Assembly: GCA_003232855.1 (NCBI GenBank)
Contig: QIKC01000015.1
Span: 1 to 5,900, forward strand
Length of the DNA stretch: 5,900 bases
Direction: 5' to 3'
From: Verrucomicrobiales bacterium
GTDB lineage: Bacteria; Verrucomicrobiota; Verrucomicrobiia; Verrucomicrobiales; DEV007
The position numbers were made by a program, and so were the translations under genes. Below are positions 1-5,724 of this stretch, in pieces; within the stretch, counting starts at the first letter, position 1, and each line of letters begins with the position of its first letter. The notes under the pieces are model-generated. The model was not told the origin of the DNA, did no database searches, and saw nothing but the letters and a program-made list of their open reading frames with translations.

Positions 1-1
1 G

Positions 2-154
2 GAGATGCTCTCCGGGCGCACGCGCACTAACAAGATCGTGATTTTCGCCGGCGATCGCGCTCGCCTGACTGGGGAAATTTTCGACGTAAAGATCGAGCAT
101 TGCACCGGCCACGTGCTGTATGGGGGGGCTGAAGTTTCAAGTTTCAAGTTTTAA
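2..154 (+). CDS. miaB: tRNA-2-methylthio-N6-dimethylallyladenosine synthase MiaB, C-terminal fragment
   Basis: Only the last 50 codons are present; the gene enters from the left edge in frame 2 and ends at TAA 152-154. MiaB is a radical-SAM iron-sulfur enzyme that adds a methylthio group to i6A37 of tRNAs reading codons that begin with U. The visible part is the TRAM RNA-binding domain: the run GRTRTNKIVIF (residues 5-15 of the fragment) followed by LTGEIFDVKIEHCTGHVLYG matches the usual end of MiaB/RimO-type proteins, and the GRTRTNK form is typical of MiaB. The radical-SAM and N-terminal cluster domains lie outside the window. The family normally ends just after the LYG-like motif; here about nine extra residues (GAEVSSFKF) follow, most encoded by the heptamer repeat starting at 131, which also supplies the stop. 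MiaB is favoured over RimO or MtaB on the TRAM wording alone. Confidence 0.85.
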   Translation, partial: EMLSGRTRTNKIVIFAGDRARLTGEIFDVKIEHCTGHVLYGGAEVSSFKF

Positions 155-155
155 G
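131..155 (+). repeat. Heptamer repeat (GTTTCAA)n, left arm of an inverted pair
   Basis: Two and a half units of the 7-bp word GTTTCAA, ending in AGTTTTAAG. Bases 131-148 are the exact reverse complement of 261-278 (18 of 18), and 132-148 also pairs with 240-256. Bases 133-149 are identical (17 bp) to 2524-2540 after adk, and AGTTTTAAG (147-155) recurs at 2545-2553. The copy overlaps the last codons and the stop of miaB. It appears to be an interspersed intergenic repeat rather than part of a gene. Confidence 0.9.
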
Positions 156-239
156 TGTGCAGGTATGAATTGGCGACTCCCTGCGCGGTATGTATTCGCA
201 ACCGCCCGAGACCATGCTAGCATCCTCGACTCTTCAGGC

Positions 240-278
240 CTTGAAACTTGAAACTTGAGCCTTGAAACTTGAAACTTC
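240..278 (-). repeat. Heptamer repeat, two tandem inverted copies (right arm)
   Basis: Bases 240-257 and 261-278 are near-identical 18-mers (CTTGAAACTTGAAACTT plus G or C) offset by 21 bases. They are the same repeat as at 131-148 in the opposite orientation. The transcript could fold the left arm with either copy, giving 17-18 bp stems around a loop of roughly 90-112 bases. The array ends six bases before the ATG of the next gene. There is no T-run typical of an intrinsic terminator, although a long stem could still affect transcription or mRNA stability. Confidence 0.9.
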
Positions 279-284
279 TTTAGA

Positions 285-871
285 ATGACCCGCCATATTT
301 ATACGCAATTTCTGAGCCTGCAGATGCTAGGGCTGATCATCGGCGTGGTGCTGATCGCGGCTCATGTTTTCGCGCTTGTCCAGCCGGCTCGCACGAAGGC
401 TTTTCTCAAGGCGCTGCCGAGGAATAAGCAGCTCGGCATTGCGATCTTGGCGAGGCGATCGATTTTATCTGGGCTTTCTGGTTGATCGGCAAGATTGACC
501 TCGGCGAATTTTATACTTGGGAAAAACCGATTCGGGTCATCCTGCCGATCGCTTTTGTGCTGTTCGTTCTGTTCGTGGACGAATTTCTCGCGGTGCGGGC
601 GATTGGCATCTTCTTCTTGCTGCTGGCCTGTCCGATGTTGGATCTGGCGTTTTTGCAGCCGCAGGTAACGCGCTTGTTGCTGCCGCTGTTGGCTTACGTT
701 TGGATATTTTTCGCCCTATTTTGGGTGGGGATGCCCTATCTCATGCGTGACCAAATCACTTGGGCGCTGGGTAAGCCTTGGCGCTGGAGGGTTTTGGCCT
801 TCGTCGGTATCGACTACGGGCTCGCCATGGTGGTGTGCGCTTTGGCGTTTTGGGGTGGGCCGAGGGCGTAG
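285..871 (+). pseudogene. Polytopic membrane protein of unknown function, frameshifted
   Basis: I do not recognise this family. The reading frame opens at ATG 285 and, as the sequence stands, stops after 66 codons (stop 483-485). A second frame, open from 428, continues to TAG 869-871. Joining them by restoring one base near 450-458 gives a continuous protein of about 195 residues, with the junction reading roughly ..LGIAILA-x-AIDFIWAFWLIGKIDLGEFYTW... About six hydrophobic segments are visible: LGLIIGVVLIAAHVFALV near the start, IDFIWAFWLI across the junction, then IRVILPIAFVLFVLFV, AIGIFFLLLACPMLDLAF, LLLPLLAYVWIFFALFW and VLAFVGIDYGLAMVVCALAF. This predicts an inner-membrane protein with little soluble mass. 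No canonical -1 slippery heptamer lies in the overlap, so a real mutation or sequencing indel is likelier than programmed frameshifting. The start has no clear Shine-Dalgarno. The glycosyltransferase follows after 57 bases. Confidence 0.65.
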
Positions 872-928
872 AGCAGCGCGCCGTTTTTTTTGCAACGCGG
901 GCGCCGATTTTGCGCGATCTTCTCAACG

Positions 929-1855
929 ATGGGCAAAGTATTGGTTATCCGCGGTGGGGCGATCGGTGATTTCGTTTTGACGTTGCCGGCTATCGGTTTG
1001 CTGAAGCACGGCCTGCCGGATTCGCGGGTCGAGGTGCTCGGTTACCGGCCGATTATCGAGCTGGCGCTGGCGGGGGGATACGCGGACGCGGCGCGCTCGA
1101 TCGAGCACGGGCCGCTGGCGGGATTTTTCGCGATCGGCGCGGAGTTGGATCCGGAGTGGTGCGAGTATTTCGAGAGCTTCGATTTGGTGGTCAGCTATCT
1201 CTACGATGAGAAGGGGATCTTTCGCGACAACCTGGCGCGGGCGGGCGTCGATACGCTGATCGAGGGTTTGCCCAAGGTCGATCCTTCGACTGGTGAGCAC
1301 GCGGCTCGGCAGTTGGCGCGGGCTTTGGAATCGATCGCGCTATTCCTCGACGAGCCCGGGCCGCGGCTGCAGTTGTCGGGTGGCGACGAGGGGCAGGGGC
1401 GGGTGGCGATCCATCTGGGCAGTGGGGGTGTGGCGAAGAATTGGCACTTGGAACGCTGGGTGCGGTTGGGCGAGGAGATCGCGGCGGGCGGTGGCAAATT
1501 ACTGTTGGTGAGCGGCGAGGCGGAGGAGGAAAAGTGGGCGGAGGTGGCGGCGGCGTGGTCGGCAGCGGGTGTCGATTTCGTTCACGCGCACGGTTGGGCG
1601 CTGCCGCGTCTGGGGGCGGCGCTCGGTCGCTGTCTGGGATTTCTGGGGCACGACAGCGGCATATCGCATTTGGCGGCGGCGGCCGGGGCGCGTTGCTTGT
1701 TGTTGTTCGGCCCGAGCGACCCGGCGGTTTGGGCGCCGGCCAATGCTGAGGTCGAAGTGCTGCGCAGTCCGAGCGGACGCATGGCGGATATTTCTTATTC
1801 GTCGGTGCGCGCGCGGGTTGGCGATTTTTTGGCAAAGGATTTGCCTCGCTTGTAA
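929..1855 (+). CDS. Glycosyltransferase family 9 (heptosyltransferase-like) protein
   Basis: A 308-residue soluble protein of the GT-B fold. Family 9 enzymes such as WaaC, WaaF and WaaQ transfer ADP-heptose to the inner core of lipopolysaccharide on the cytoplasmic face of the inner membrane. The N-terminal motif VIRGGAIGDFVLTLP (residues 6-20) corresponds to the family's R-x-x-[AG]-[IL]-G-D-x-[VL]-x-[ST]-x-P. The C-terminal half carries IHLGSGG (161-167) with K170 and W172, then GHDSGISH (240-247) and GPSDPAVW (261-268), the donor-binding face of family 9. ATG 929 was chosen because it begins directly before the first beta strand; an in-frame TTG at 890 would add 13 unlike residues. No Shine-Dalgarno is obvious before either start. 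The acceptor and sugar cannot be read from sequence; no other heptose or lipid A gene is in view, so no wa* symbol is given. adk follows after 27 bases. Confidence 0.85.
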   Translation: MGKVLVIRGGAIGDFVLTLPAIGLLKHGLPDSRVEVLGYRPIIELALAGGYADAARSIEHGPLAGFFAIGAELDPEWCEYFESFDLVVSYLYDEKGIFRDNLARAGVDTLIEGLPKVDPSTGEHAARQLARALESIALFLDEPGPRLQLSGGDEGQGRVAIHLGSGGVAKNWHLERWVRLGEEIAAGGGKLLLVSGEAEEEKWAEVAAAWSAAGVDFVHAHGWALPRLGAALGRCLGFLGHDSGISHLAAAAGARCLLLFGPSDPAVWAPANAEVEVLRSPSGRMADISYSSVRARVGDFLAKDLPRL

Positions 1856-1882
1856 GAGGCGTTTTCTCTGCTATGGAAAGCC

Positions 1883-2524
1883 ATGGCCGCGAGCGAACCG
1901 ACACCTTCTGCACGATTTCGAACCTTCTTGTTTTTTGGCGCTCCGGGTAGCGGCAAGGGCACGCAGGGGCGCGTTTTGGGAATGATCCCGCGTTTCTTTC
2001 ACTGCGCTTGCGGGGACGTTTTCCGCTCGCTCGACACCCGCACTCCGATCGGGCGCGAGTATGTCGAATACTCCAGCCGTGGCGAACTGGTTCCGGATGA
2101 TGTGACGGTGAAGCTGTGGAAGGCGTCGATCGATTCCAAGGTCGATTCGCACGCCTTCAAACCGGACATCGATTTTCTGGTTCTGGACGGCATCCCGCGC
2201 AATAAGGCGCAGGCTGAGCTCATGGAGAAGCACTGCGACGTGGTGCAGGTGTTCCACCTCAGCTGCCCGGACCGCAGCGAATTGATGCGGCGCATTCGTA
2301 AGCGTTCGATCAAAGAGAACCGCCTAGACGATGCTTCCGACGAGGTGATTCAGAACCGCATTCGTCAGTACGAGGAAGAAACCAAACAGCTTTTCGATTT
2401 TTACTCGCCGGAAATTTTGACCAACATCAACGCTGAGCAGTCGCCGATCAAAGTGCTGCAAGACATCATCTACACCATCACCTCGCTGCGCATCTGGCAG
2501 GAGACGAAGGATGAGGTGCATTGA
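1883..2524 (+). CDS. adk: Adenylate kinase family nucleotide kinase (short, zinc-less LID)
   Basis: A 213-residue P-loop NMP kinase; the family catalyses reversible phosphoryl transfer between ATP and AMP in the cytoplasm. Visible parts: P-loop GAPGSGKGT (residues 19-27); NMP-binding segment CGDVFRS (43-49) with the AMP-binding Arg at 48; GELVPDD (67-73); DGIPRN (102-107) with Arg106 and adenine-contacting Gln110; LID arginines around RRIRKRS (136-142); NRLDD (146-150) and Arg159. The LID is the short type without the four zinc-binding Cys found in many bacterial enzymes. Two departures stand out: Cys43 replaces the usual Thr of STGD, and Ile104 replaces Phe of DGFPR. About 12 extra residues precede the first strand. 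ATG 1883 is the first in-frame ATG; the purine run GGAAAG at 1875-1880 is too close to be a good Shine-Dalgarno. All catalytic Arg and Lys positions remain, so activity is expected; strict AMP specificity is less certain. TGA 2522-2524 abuts a heptamer repeat. Confidence 0.83.
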   Translation: MAASEPTPSARFRTFLFFGAPGSGKGTQGRVLGMIPRFFHCACGDVFRSLDTRTPIGREYVEYSSRGELVPDDVTVKLWKASIDSKVDSHAFKPDIDFLVLDGIPRNKAQAELMEKHCDVVQVFHLSCPDRSELMRRIRKRSIKENRLDDASDEVIQNRIRQYEEETKQLFDFYSPEILTNINAEQSPIKVLQDIIYTITSLRIWQETKDEVH

Positions 2525-2553
2525 GTTTCAAGTTTCAAGTGTTCAGTTTTAAG
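2524..2553 (+). repeat. Heptamer repeat between adk and fmt
   Basis: Bases 2524-2540 are identical to 133-149 (17 bp, two units of GTTTCAA), and the end AGTTTTAAG (2545-2553) recurs at 147-155. The copy starts at the last base of the adk stop codon and fills most of the 39-base spacer before fmt. It lies in the same orientation as the copy ending miaB and has no inverted partner nearby. Confidence 0.88.
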
Positions 2554-2554
2554 G
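2551..2554 (+). promoter_or_regulatory. Possible ribosome binding site for fmt, at the repeat edge
   Basis: AAGG sits nine bases before the TTG start of fmt and is the best Shine-Dalgarno-like word in the spacer. Its first three bases are the end of the heptamer repeat. An in-frame TAA at 2555-2557 means the fmt start cannot lie further upstream, which supports TTG 2564. Confidence 0.45.
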
Positions 2555-2563
2555 TAAGAAGAA

Positions 2564-3499
2564 TTGAAGATTGTTTTTTTAGGTACGGGGGATATTGGGG
2601 TGCCGGCTTTGGCGGCGCTGGTGGAATCGGGGGCGCATGAGGTGGTCGCGGTGTTTACGCAGCCGGATCGGCCGTTTGGGCGTAAGGGGGAGCTGAAGGC
2701 TTCGGCGCCGAAGGTTTTTGCGGAGGAGCGGGGGATTCCGGTGCACCAGCCGGCGCGGATTCGGGAGGGTGGGGCTTTGCAGTCGCTGGCGGGCTATGCG
2801 CCGGAGGTGATCGTGGTGGTCGCCTATGGGCAAATTTTGCCGAAGGCGGTGCTGGAGCTGCCGACGGTGGCGTGCTTGAATCTGCATGCGTCGATTTTGC
2901 CTCGCCACCGCGGCGCGGCACCGGTGCAGGCGGCGTTGCTGGCTGGCGATGCGGAGTCGGGGATGACGGTGATGTATATGGACGAGGGTTTGGATACTGG
3001 TGATATTCTTTCGGTGGAAAGTTTTGCTCTGGCGGTGGACGAGACTGGCGGGTCGTTGCACGATCGGTTGGCGGCGGCGGGGTCGGTGGCGTTGCTGCCG
3101 GCGTTGGAGCTTTTGGCGAAGGGCGCGGCGCCGCGGCGCCCGCAAGATGCGTTGGCGGCTAGCCATCAGGGCAAGCTGGGGCGTGGCGATGGCGAGCTAG
3201 ACTGGTCGCTGCCGGCGGTCGAACTGGAGCGCCGTGTTCGCGCTTTCGACCCGTGGCCGGGGACGTTTGCCCGGCTGCCGGACGGGGTGGTGTTGAAGGT
3301 ATTTCCGCCGGTGGTGATCGAGGCGCAGGCGAGCGGATCGCCGGGCGAGGTGCTGGCGGCGGGGAAAGACGGCCTGCTGGTGGCTTGCGGCAGTGGCGCC
3401 TTGCGGTTGCAGACGGTGCAGCCCGCTGGAAAAAAACGCATGCCGGTCGGCGCTTTTTTGGCCGGTCGACCGCTGGCGCCGGGCACGGTGATTGGCTGA
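2564..3499 (+). CDS. fmt: Methionyl-tRNA formyltransferase
   Basis: A 311-residue enzyme, the usual length, that transfers a formyl group from 10-formyltetrahydrofolate to Met-tRNA(fMet) in the cytoplasm for translation initiation. The N-terminal Rossmann-like domain begins KIVFLGTGDIGVPAL and contains FTQPDRPFGRKGEL (residues 31-44). The signature block follows: NLHASILPRHRGAAPVQ (106-122), with catalytic Asn106 and His108, then GMTVMYMDEGLDTGDIL (133-149) with catalytic Asp144, all in their expected spacing. The C-terminal OB-fold domain covers about 205-311 (from LERRVRAFDPWPGTF to the end). The start is TTG 2564: it directly gives the conserved KIVFLGT, and an in-frame stop lies at 2555-2557. 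No peptide deformylase gene (def), a frequent neighbour of fmt, is present here. The gene prefers G-ending codons strongly compared with adk and pyrH. Confidence 0.95.
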   Translation: MKIVFLGTGDIGVPALAALVESGAHEVVAVFTQPDRPFGRKGELKASAPKVFAEERGIPVHQPARIREGGALQSLAGYAPEVIVVVAYGQILPKAVLELPTVACLNLHASILPRHRGAAPVQAALLAGDAESGMTVMYMDEGLDTGDILSVESFALAVDETGGSLHDRLAAAGSVALLPALELLAKGAAPRRPQDALAASHQGKLGRGDGELDWSLPAVELERRVRAFDPWPGTFARLPDGVVLKVFPPVVIEAQASGSPGEVLAAGKDGLLVACGSGALRLQTVQPAGKKRMPVGAFLAGRPLAPGTVIG

Positions 3500-3577
3500 G
3501 GAAAATCGCTTTCCAAGCGCCGTGGTCTGTTGTTTTCTAACGATGCATTCTGCTATCGAAATATTTTCTATCCCACC

Positions 3578-4321
3578 ATGTCTGATCCCATCCTGCGGCG
3601 TAATTTTAAACGGGTTATCCTCAAGCTCAGTGGCGAGGCGCTGCGCGAGCCCGGTAGCGAGGACAACATCTCCCCGGAAATCGTCGAGACCATGGCCGAG
3701 CAAATTCGCTTGGCGCACCAGGCCGGCATCGAGATCGGCGTGGTGGTCGGTGGTGGCAATTTCTGGCGCGGCGTCAGCGCCAGCAATCGCGGCATGGAGC
3801 GGGCGACCGCGGACTACATGGGGATGCTGGCCACGGTGATGAACTCGTTGGCGCTGCAAAGTATGCTCGAAGACATGGGGGTGCCGACGCGGGTGCAGAC
3901 GGCGATCGAGATGAAGAACGTCGCCGAGCCTTTCATCCGTCGTGTCGCCATGCGTCACCTAGAACTCGGTCGAGTCGTGATCTTCGGCGCCGGAACCGGC
4001 AACCCTTTCTTTTCCACCGACACCACGGCGGCACTGCGCGCTAGCGAGATCGGCGCCGACGTAATTTTGAAAGCGACCAAGGTGGATGGCGTCTACGATT
4101 CCGACCCGAAGAAAAATCCGAATGCCAAACGCTACGAGCAGGTGACCTTTCAGGAGTGTTTGGAGAAGCGCCTGCAGGTGCTCGACTCCACCGCCTTCAG
4201 TCTGTGCAATGACAACAACAAGCCGATCATCGTTTTTGACATGATGGCGAAGGATAACATTCGCCGCGCGCTGATTGGCGAGCCGGTAGGAACTCTGATC
4301 ACCGCCGAGTTGACCAACTAG
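3578..4321 (+). CDS. pyrH: Uridylate (UMP) kinase
   Basis: A 247-residue amino acid kinase family protein that phosphorylates UMP to UDP, the committed step towards UTP and CTP; the bacterial enzyme is a hexamer unrelated in fold to adenylate kinase. Visible motifs: KLSGEAL (residues 16-22, phosphate binding), [12 protein letters not shown] (54-65), [11 protein letters not shown] (79-89, UMP site and oligomer contacts), [17 protein letters not shown] (136-152) and [17 protein letters not shown] in the nucleotide-binding C-terminal half. ATG 3578 starts 14 residues before the first strand, as usual for the family; an in-frame TTG at 3530 would add 16 unlike residues. No clear Shine-Dalgarno precedes the ATG. 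It lies 78 bases after fmt and 81 before frr. The pyrH-frr pair is widely conserved, but rpsB and tsf, its common upstream partners, are absent and fmt takes their place. Confidence 0.96.
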   Translation: MSDPILRRNFKRVILKLSGEALREPGSEDNISPEIVETMAEQIRLAHQAGIEIGVVVGGGNFWRGVSASNRGMERATADYMGMLATVMNSLALQSMLEDMGVPTRVQTAIEMKNVAEPFIRRVAMRHLELGRVVIFGAGTGNPFFSTDTTAALRASEIGADVILKATKVDGVYDSDPKKNPNAKRYEQVTFQECLEKRLQVLDSTAFSLCNDNNKPIIVFDMMAKDNIRRALIGEPVGTLITAELTN

Positions 4322-4350
4322 GGCGCCCGCCGAAACGCTGCTGACGTTTT

Positions 4351-4388
4351 CCCGAATCACGACGAAAAAAACCCGAAAGAAACCCGAA
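4351..4388 (+). repeat. Short direct repeats in the pyrH-frr spacer
   Basis: AAACCCGAA occurs at 4369-4377 and 4380-4388 (11-base offset), and a third CCCGAA lies at 4351-4356. GACGAAAAAA at 4361-4370 recurs at 4406-4415, just inside frr. This A- and C-rich, G-poor stretch makes a probably unstructured leader before frr. It may be simple local duplication with no function. Confidence 0.4.
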
Positions 4389-4402
4389 CTACCGAGAGCA
4401 CT

Positions 4403-4969
4403 ATGGACGAAAAAAGCGTGATGGCCGACACTGACGGAGCCATGAAAAAAGCCGTCGAATATACCCTGCACGAATTTTCCAGCGTGCGCACGGGCAAGGC
4501 CTCGCCAGCTCTGGTGGAGGGGATCGATATTGCGGTGCAGTCGTATGGATCGACGATGAAGCTCAAGCAGTTGGCGGTGATTTCGTCGCCGGAGCCGCGG
4601 CTGCTGTTGATTTCGCCCTTCGACCCGTCGACGACCGGAGACATCGAGCGCGGTATCCGCGAATCGAAGCTGGGGATCAACCCGGTGGTCGATGGCAAGG
4701 CGATCCGGCTGCCGATCCCGGAGCTCTCCGAAGAGCGCCGCGTTGATTTGGTGAAGATGGTCAAAGGTATGGCCGAGGAGGGGCGGGTGCGTGTCCGCGG
4801 CGCCCGCAAGCACGGCATGGACGGGTTGAAATCGCTCAAGGGCGAAAGCTCGATCACCGAGGACGACCAGAAACGTTTGGAGAAAGAGGTTCAGTCCCTG
4901 ACGGACAAATTCGTCAAGGAGATCGACGACCACATCGTTCATAAGGAGAAAGAAATCATGACCGTTTAG
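4403..4969 (+). CDS. frr: Ribosome recycling factor
   Basis: A 188-residue protein (family about 185) that, with EF-G, splits the post-termination ribosome so the subunits can be reused. The helical domain I is seen in MKKAVEYTLHEFSSVRTGKASPALVEGI (residues 14-41) and in the C-terminal helix from ITEDDQKRLEKEVQ to the end. The domain II insert lies around residues 32-104, including SPFDPSTTGDIERGIRESKLGINP and IRLPIPELSEERR. The basic ribosome-binding helix has Arg112, Arg113, Arg130, Arg132 and Arg135. The stretch RVRVRGARKHGMD replaces the commoner VAVRNIRRDAND wording but keeps the main basic positions. ATG 4403 places KKAVE at the usual distance from the N-terminus; a weak GAGAG lies at 4394-4398. 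The coding region follows pyrH after 81 bases and precedes the next gene by 32. Confidence 0.95.
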   Translation: MDEKSVMADTDGAMKKAVEYTLHEFSSVRTGKASPALVEGIDIAVQSYGSTMKLKQLAVISSPEPRLLLISPFDPSTTGDIERGIRESKLGINPVVDGKAIRLPIPELSEERRVDLVKMVKGMAEEGRVRVRGARKHGMDGLKSLKGESSITEDDQKRLEKEVQSLTDKFVKEIDDHIVHKEKEIMTV

Positions 4970-4987
4970 GGCGCTTCGCGCGCGGAG

Positions 4988-4993
4988 AAGGGA
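4988..4993 (+). promoter_or_regulatory. Shine-Dalgarno site for the beta-helix gene
   Basis: AAGGGA, within the purine run GGAGAAGGGA, lies eight bases before ATG 5002. It is the clearest ribosome binding site in the window and supports the 5002 start. Confidence 0.6.
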
Positions 4994-5001
4994 TCTGGAA
5001 T

Positions 5002-5724
5002 ATGGGAGATGGCGCAGCAGGCCGTTTTGCGGCAGCAGAGTTTCTAGATCTCGGACATACCGAGCACGGCGATCTTTTTGCTGCGGGCGAACCGGTGTGG
5101 GCGGCGATCGCCAAAATCGGCGACTACTTAGCGACAAAGGTGGAGGGCGTCGCATCGATTGATAGCGTAAGGAACGGCGAAATTTCCGCAGGGGCGGTGA
5201 TTGGCGAGCGAGTATATCTAGCCGATGGAGTCAAAGTGGAGCCCGGCGCGGTGGTGGAAGGTCCCGCGTGGATCGGGGAAAATTGCACTATCCGCAGCGG
5301 CGCCTACCTGCGTGGTAATGTTATCGCCGGCGCGGGCTGCGTCTTGGGTCACTCCAGCGAATTCAAGAACTGCCTGTTGTTCGACGCCTGCCAAGTGCCG
5401 CATTTCAACTACGTCGGTGATAGCATCCTCGGCTATCGCGCCCACCTTGGCGCCGGGGTGATCCTTTCCAATGTCCGTTTGGACAAGAGCGAAATCGTGG
5501 TGCGCGACGGCGCCACTCGGGTCGGCAGCGGTTTGAAAAAATTTGGCGCGGTGATCGGCGACGGAGTGGAGATCGGTTGCAACAGCGTGATCAATCCCGG
5601 CAGTTTGATCGGTCGCGGAAGCGTGCTCTATCCGGGTACGCACTGGTCAGGTGTGCTCGCCGCCGGACAAACCGTCAAAGTGCGGCAAGTGCAGGAAATC
5701 GTCGCGCAGCGGGGTGATCGGTGA
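5002..5724 (+). CDS. Left-handed beta-helix protein, GlmU acetyltransferase-domain-like
   Basis: A 240-residue protein resembling the C-terminal, hexapeptide-repeat half of GlmU and of archaeal sugar-1-phosphate nucleotidylyltransferase/acetyltransferases, without a nucleotidyltransferase domain. A helical lead-in (FLDLGHTEHGDLFAAGEPVW, residues 14-33, to about 45) is followed by hexapeptide turns from about 62 to 214, such as GAVIGE, GPAWIGENCTIRSGAYLRG, GAVIGDGVEIG and INPGSLIGRGSVLYPG. The segment VPHFNYVGDSILG (132-144) parallels GlmU's HLTYVGD: His134 and Tyr137 fall at the acetyltransferase active-site positions, and GAGVILSN (150-157) keeps the equivalent Asn. Family knowledge suggests CoA-dependent acetylation of an amino-sugar phosphate, possibly GlcN-1-P, as a trimer in the cytoplasm. 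That substrate is inference; some relatives are annotated only as sugar nucleotidyltransferase-related proteins. ATG 5002 has a good Shine-Dalgarno. It is 32 bases after frr, probably co-transcribed. Confidence 0.8.
   Translation: MGDGAAGRFAAAEFLDLGHTEHGDLFAAGEPVWAAIAKIGDYLATKVEGVASIDSVRNGEISAGAVIGERVYLADGVKVEPGAVVEGPAWIGENCTIRSGAYLRGNVIAGAGCVLGHSSEFKNCLLFDACQVPHFNYVGDSILGYRAHLGAGVILSNVRLDKSEIVVRDGATRVGSGLKKFGAVIGDGVEIGCNSVINPGSLIGRGSVLYPGTHWSGVLAAGQTVKVRQVQEIVAQRGDR

Noticed and set aside
170..196. Promoter-like words TTGGCG and TATGTA in the repeat-bounded spacer
   Set aside because: The spacing of 13 bases is too short for a standard sigma-70 promoter.
214..223. 10-bp palindrome ATGCTAGCAT in the miaB downstream spacer as an operator
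   Set aside because: A single short palindrome with no second copy or regulator gene in view; likely chance.
1511..1560. G-rich tract in the glycosyltransferase as a G-quadruplex
   Set aside because: Mostly runs of two G with few triplets, explained by Gly/Glu/Ala codons in a G-rich gene.
1191..1913. 240-codon Pro/Arg-rich frame on the - strand across the glycosyltransferase
   Set aside because: Its proline runs simply mirror the G-rich sense strand; the + strand protein has clear family 9 motifs.
3530..3559. Possible promoter before pyrH (TTGTTT, then extended -10-like TGCTATCGA)
   Set aside because: The -10 matches consensus at only three positions; similar matches arise by chance and the gene may be read through from fmt.
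3197..3958. 253-codon open frame on the - strand across fmt and pyrH
   Set aside because: Antisense to two certain genes, low-complexity His/Arg-rich product, no domain.
4971..4981. Hairpin GCGC-TTC-GCGC after frr as a terminator
   Set aside because: The stem is only four base pairs and no T-run follows; the next gene is 20 bases away with a strong ribosome binding site.
3959..5155. Long open frame (398 codons) on the - strand across pyrH, frr and the start of the beta-helix gene
   Set aside because: It lies antisense to three well-supported genes, its product is Arg/His/Leu-rich with no recognisable domain, and GC-rich coding regions often leave such shadow frames.
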